Below, in pieces: positions 63,601 through 64,000 of a stretch of DNA of 64,000 bases (positions within the stretch are counted from its first letter, which is position 1; each line of letters begins with the position of its first letter). Location of the stretch: the NCBI RefSeq assembly GCF_014644295.1, contig NZ_BMKK01000002.1:62001-126000 (forward strand), in the 5' to 3' direction. Origin of the DNA: Emticicia aquatilis. Lineage in GTDB: Bacteria > Bacteroidota > Bacteroidia > Cytophagales > Spirosomataceae. The notes below the pieces were generated by a model. That model was given only the letters and a program-made list of their open reading frames with translations, was not told the origin of the DNA and did no database searches. The translations under genes were made by a program, and so were the position numbers.

Positions 63601-64000
63601 TTGAAGCGTTGATAGTGGCAGGTAGTGTGATTCCTCCAACTGTAAATTCGCTGTTTCCTGTACTTATTGAGCTTATATTTAATGTTGCTGAGCCTGTATT
63701 TTCAATTGTAAAAGTCCTCACAAATGTTCCAGATGTTACGTTTTGAGAACCAAAATTAGTATGGTCGATAACTGAAGGGGTTACATCACCGCTTACAATA
63801 GTGGTTCCGTTACCTTTGAGATTGATTTCAGGCAATGAATTAATAACATCCGAATCAGTTGCGGAGTTATTACCTGGAACAGGGTCTGTAGCGGTTGAGC
63901 TAACAGTTGCAGTATTACTCAAAGTACCTGTTGCCGACCCACTCAATGTAGCTGATGCAGTATAAGTAAACGAACCTCCTGCTGGTAGATTGATAGTTTC
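57692..64000 (-). CDS. Giant multidomain repeat surface protein (5' part outside window)
   Basis: Partial gene: the frame is open to the window edge, giving 2102 residues to the stop; a TTG-initiated start at 63946 is not a real start. From the N-side: a DUF11-like end, a choice-of-anchor D domain (about 63470-63830), an Ig-like/Big domain (ending near 63170), BspA-type repeats (62073-62825), Ig-like/PKD-like blocks with [18 protein letters not shown] patterns, ten 71-residue repeats (58784-60913), and a final 3-coathanger-stack-like C-terminus ([19 protein letters not shown]). It is probably exported and attached to the cell surface as an adhesin. No C-terminal type IX tail of the usual kind is seen. 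Confidence 0.85.
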   Translation of the reverse strand, partial: ETINLPAGGSFTYTASATLSGSATGTLSNTATVSSTATDPVPGNNSATDSDVINSLPEINLKGNGTTIVSGDVTPSVIDHTNFGSQNVTSGTFVRTFTIENTGSATLNISSISTGNSEFTVGGITLPATINASSSTTFTVTFDPSSGGTRTATVSIANNDSNENPYTFAIQGNGLAETSLSLSSGTNPSIVGNNVVFTATLTSNSIGLNGQTVTLTIGASNYTSTTNSSGIATFSISGLTFGTHSATASYAGNATQYAASTSNTVSQVVNPTGTPFITRWNLATTGSGSTQFGFNASTGGTVNYTWQEVGGGGATGSGSFTGSPNITGLPSGATIDLSIYPTNFQRISINSGPDRSRLIEIKQWGNVAWTDFSAAFGGCNNLNILATDVPNLSSVRNMSYMFFNCSSLNSPSNINSWVISGVTNLEGMFSGATVFNQDISGWNVSTVTRMTALFNDASAFNQNIGAWDVSSVTDMGSMFSNATVFNQNIGAWNVSAVTKMNAMFMNADAFNQNIGSWDVSNVDNMSYMFASANAFNQNIGAWDVSSVTGMNSMFSNAIAFNGNIGSWNVSAVTSMSDMFKGAIAFNQPIGNWDVSAVTSMVYMFNGASAFNQDISSWNVSAVTNMGIMFDNASAFNQSLGAWGTKLNANVNLSFFLNNCGMSIANYDATLTGFNAGTVTGRNMGATGRQYCASAADRANLVLATSNGGKGWTITGDVSAVIATPTGTNNPTICSGTSASLTATCASGSPVWYNSSSVAIPFTGSPFVTPNLTSPTTYNVRCENVTCQSGFVAVNVSINSLPVPNPSSNSPVCSGNLLNLTSAASLTYLWAGPNGFTSSLRNPNISNVTISAGGTYTITQTNSFGCTASATTSVVVNSTSNPNPSSDSPKCVGQTLTLNSTPGMTNYSWTGPNSFTSSLQNPSISNVTTAANGVYTLTVTNANNCTLSTTTQVIINSNPTAGINGGGQITCSNPSISLTATGGGTYNWSNSLGTNATVSVSQSGNYTVTVTGNNGCTATVSTNVSIDNSVPNVQITGTNNLSCAVTSVTRTATGGGTYLWSNGSTSATINITSAGIYTVTVTGNNGCTATATTSVTNDGSLPNAQINGSDNLSCAVTSVTRTATGGGTYLWSNGSTSATINITSAGNYSVTVTGNNGCTATATTNVSIDNSVPNVQITGTNNLSCAVTSVTRTATGGGTYLWSNGSTSATINITSAGNYSVTVTGNNGCTATASTNVSIDNSVPNVQITGTNNLSCAVTSVTRTATGGGTYLWSNGSTSATINITSAGNYSVTVTGNNGCTATATTNVSIDNSVPNVQITGTNNLSCAVTSVTRTATGGGTYLWSNGSTSATINITSAGNYSVTVTGNNGCTATATTNVTNDGSLPNVQITGTNNLSCAVTSVTRTATGGGTYLWSNGSTSATINITSAGNYTVTVTGNNGCTATATTNVTNDGSLPNVQITGTNNLSCAVTSVTRTATGGGTYLWSNGSTSATINITSAGNYSVTVTGNNGCTATASTNISIDNSVPNVQITGTNNLSCAVTSVTRTATGGGTYLWSNGSTSATINITSAGNYTVTVTGNNGCTATASTNISIDNSVPNVQITGTNNLSCAVTSVTRTATGGGTYLWSNGSTSATINITSAGIYTVTVTGTNGCTATATTSVTNDGSLPNAQINGSDNLSCAVTSVTRTATGGGTYLWSNGSTSATINITSAGNYTVTVTGNNGCTATASTSITFTNNLNISASNTGPYTIGQSIVLSANGGTSYSWVGPNNFNSTNTNPTIPNALTINGGIYTVTATTGVCTATATTNVVVSGVEPCTQIIDLQYVKAGNPFQPLFSLSNGMTIQQLAEPVSILAVPICQNITIESVDMTIIGPEQNWTILQNVQLFAMFDNLGNDVFGRNLIPGTYTITITGYAQDNRGGGIVYGPVNTTFTIVGNLATISAPTLTNNTLCAGSSVDVTFSTTGSFNPSNNFQVQLSDANGNFGTPTIIGLTNVVGTVTCQIPQATAGGSNYRIRVASSNQALAGNPSISTVSVIPATKSITTDLTGTLTEQASQTITASSKIVAPANVTYQAGKAIQLTAGFVANSGTVFKAQIRVCNN
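58784..60913 (-). repeat. Ten tandem 213-bp repeats in the giant gene
   Basis: Ten in-frame units of 71 codons (58784-60913), each holding [36 protein letters not shown] and [13 protein letters not shown] (one unit has GTNGC). Units differ mainly in NYS/NYT/IYT and in the last ten residues (VSIDNSV, VTNDGSL, ISIDNSV). A diverged unit precedes them ([20 protein letters not shown]). The near identity indicates recent duplication or gene conversion. Confidence 0.9.
62073..62825 (-). repeat. BspA-type (DUF285) 25-residue repeats
   Basis: About ten units of 25 residues (75 bp) with pattern [20 protein letters not shown]. This is the BspA leucine-rich-like surface repeat known from Bacteroidetes and Mycoplasma proteins, involved in binding host or matrix proteins in characterised members. 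Confidence 0.85.

Overview
The window is AT-rich bacterial DNA with the signature of the phylum Bacteroidota, most likely order Cytophagales (an Emticicia/Spirosoma-like relative; the genus is a guess). The evidence is Bacteroidetes-type promoters (TAnnTTTG, three of them with a TTG 19-20 bases upstream), a zinc protease with a type IX secretion tail, a TonB receptor/DUF4249 pair, GSCFA, DUF2851 and DUF2157 proteins, and a giant surface protein with a 3-coathanger-like C-terminus. Most of the window is ordinary chromosome. I see no rRNA, tRNA, CRISPR array, transposase or prophage block.

Layout. 0-10 kb: DUF2851, pyrF, rfbC, a CpsB/YwqE-type phosphatase, lpxH, a lone receiver protein, a PhnP-like hydrolase, a VRR-NUC nuclease, a Gfo/Idh oxidoreductase and an HU-like protein. 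10-19 kb: a LytTR regulator with a TPR histidine kinase, a FUSC protein, a hemolysin III/PAQR protein, two coupled DUF2157-like membrane proteins and a small-molecule kinase-like protein. 19-30 kb: glgE, two SPOR-domain paralogues, the secreted zincin, an acyltransferase with a polytopic membrane protein, a PD40-OmpA protein, cytochrome c and ftsB. 30-46 kb: eno, yicC, two exported unknowns, argS-gpx, menA, an OmpA lipoprotein, a TPR protein, a long Ddl-like ATP-grasp protein, a small kinase-like protein, nifU, mrp and DUF2071. 46-54.5 kb: GSCFA, CotH kinase, then a LytS/LytTR pair followed by a TonB receptor and a DUF4249 lipoprotein. An octamer (TCTACACA) recurs in the two control regions of that last locus and is a candidate operator.

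54.7-57.6 kb is the most interesting part. A Crp/Fnr regulator converges on a minus-strand group: a GT2 glycosyltransferase (TTG start), a translationally coupled protein that looks like a diverged SpaB_C (thiopeptide-type/LanB elimination) domain, and an 81-residue peptide with a double-glycine leader and a Cys/Pro/Ser/Thr-rich core. I propose a candidate, possibly glycosylated, ribosomal peptide (RiPP) locus. No LanB glutamylation domain, cyclase, protease or exporter is in the window, so the assignment is inference. The last 6.3 kb is the 3' part of a giant repeat protein that runs off the window end, with ten near-identical 71-residue repeats and a BspA-type repeat block.

Short dispersed intergenic palindromes and repeats of several families occur throughout. 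Two have entered coding sequence, in pyrF and at the 3' end of the VRR-NUC gene. Starts were moved from the longest open frame to internal ATGs where a signal peptide, promoter or family alignment required it; each case is stated in the entry.
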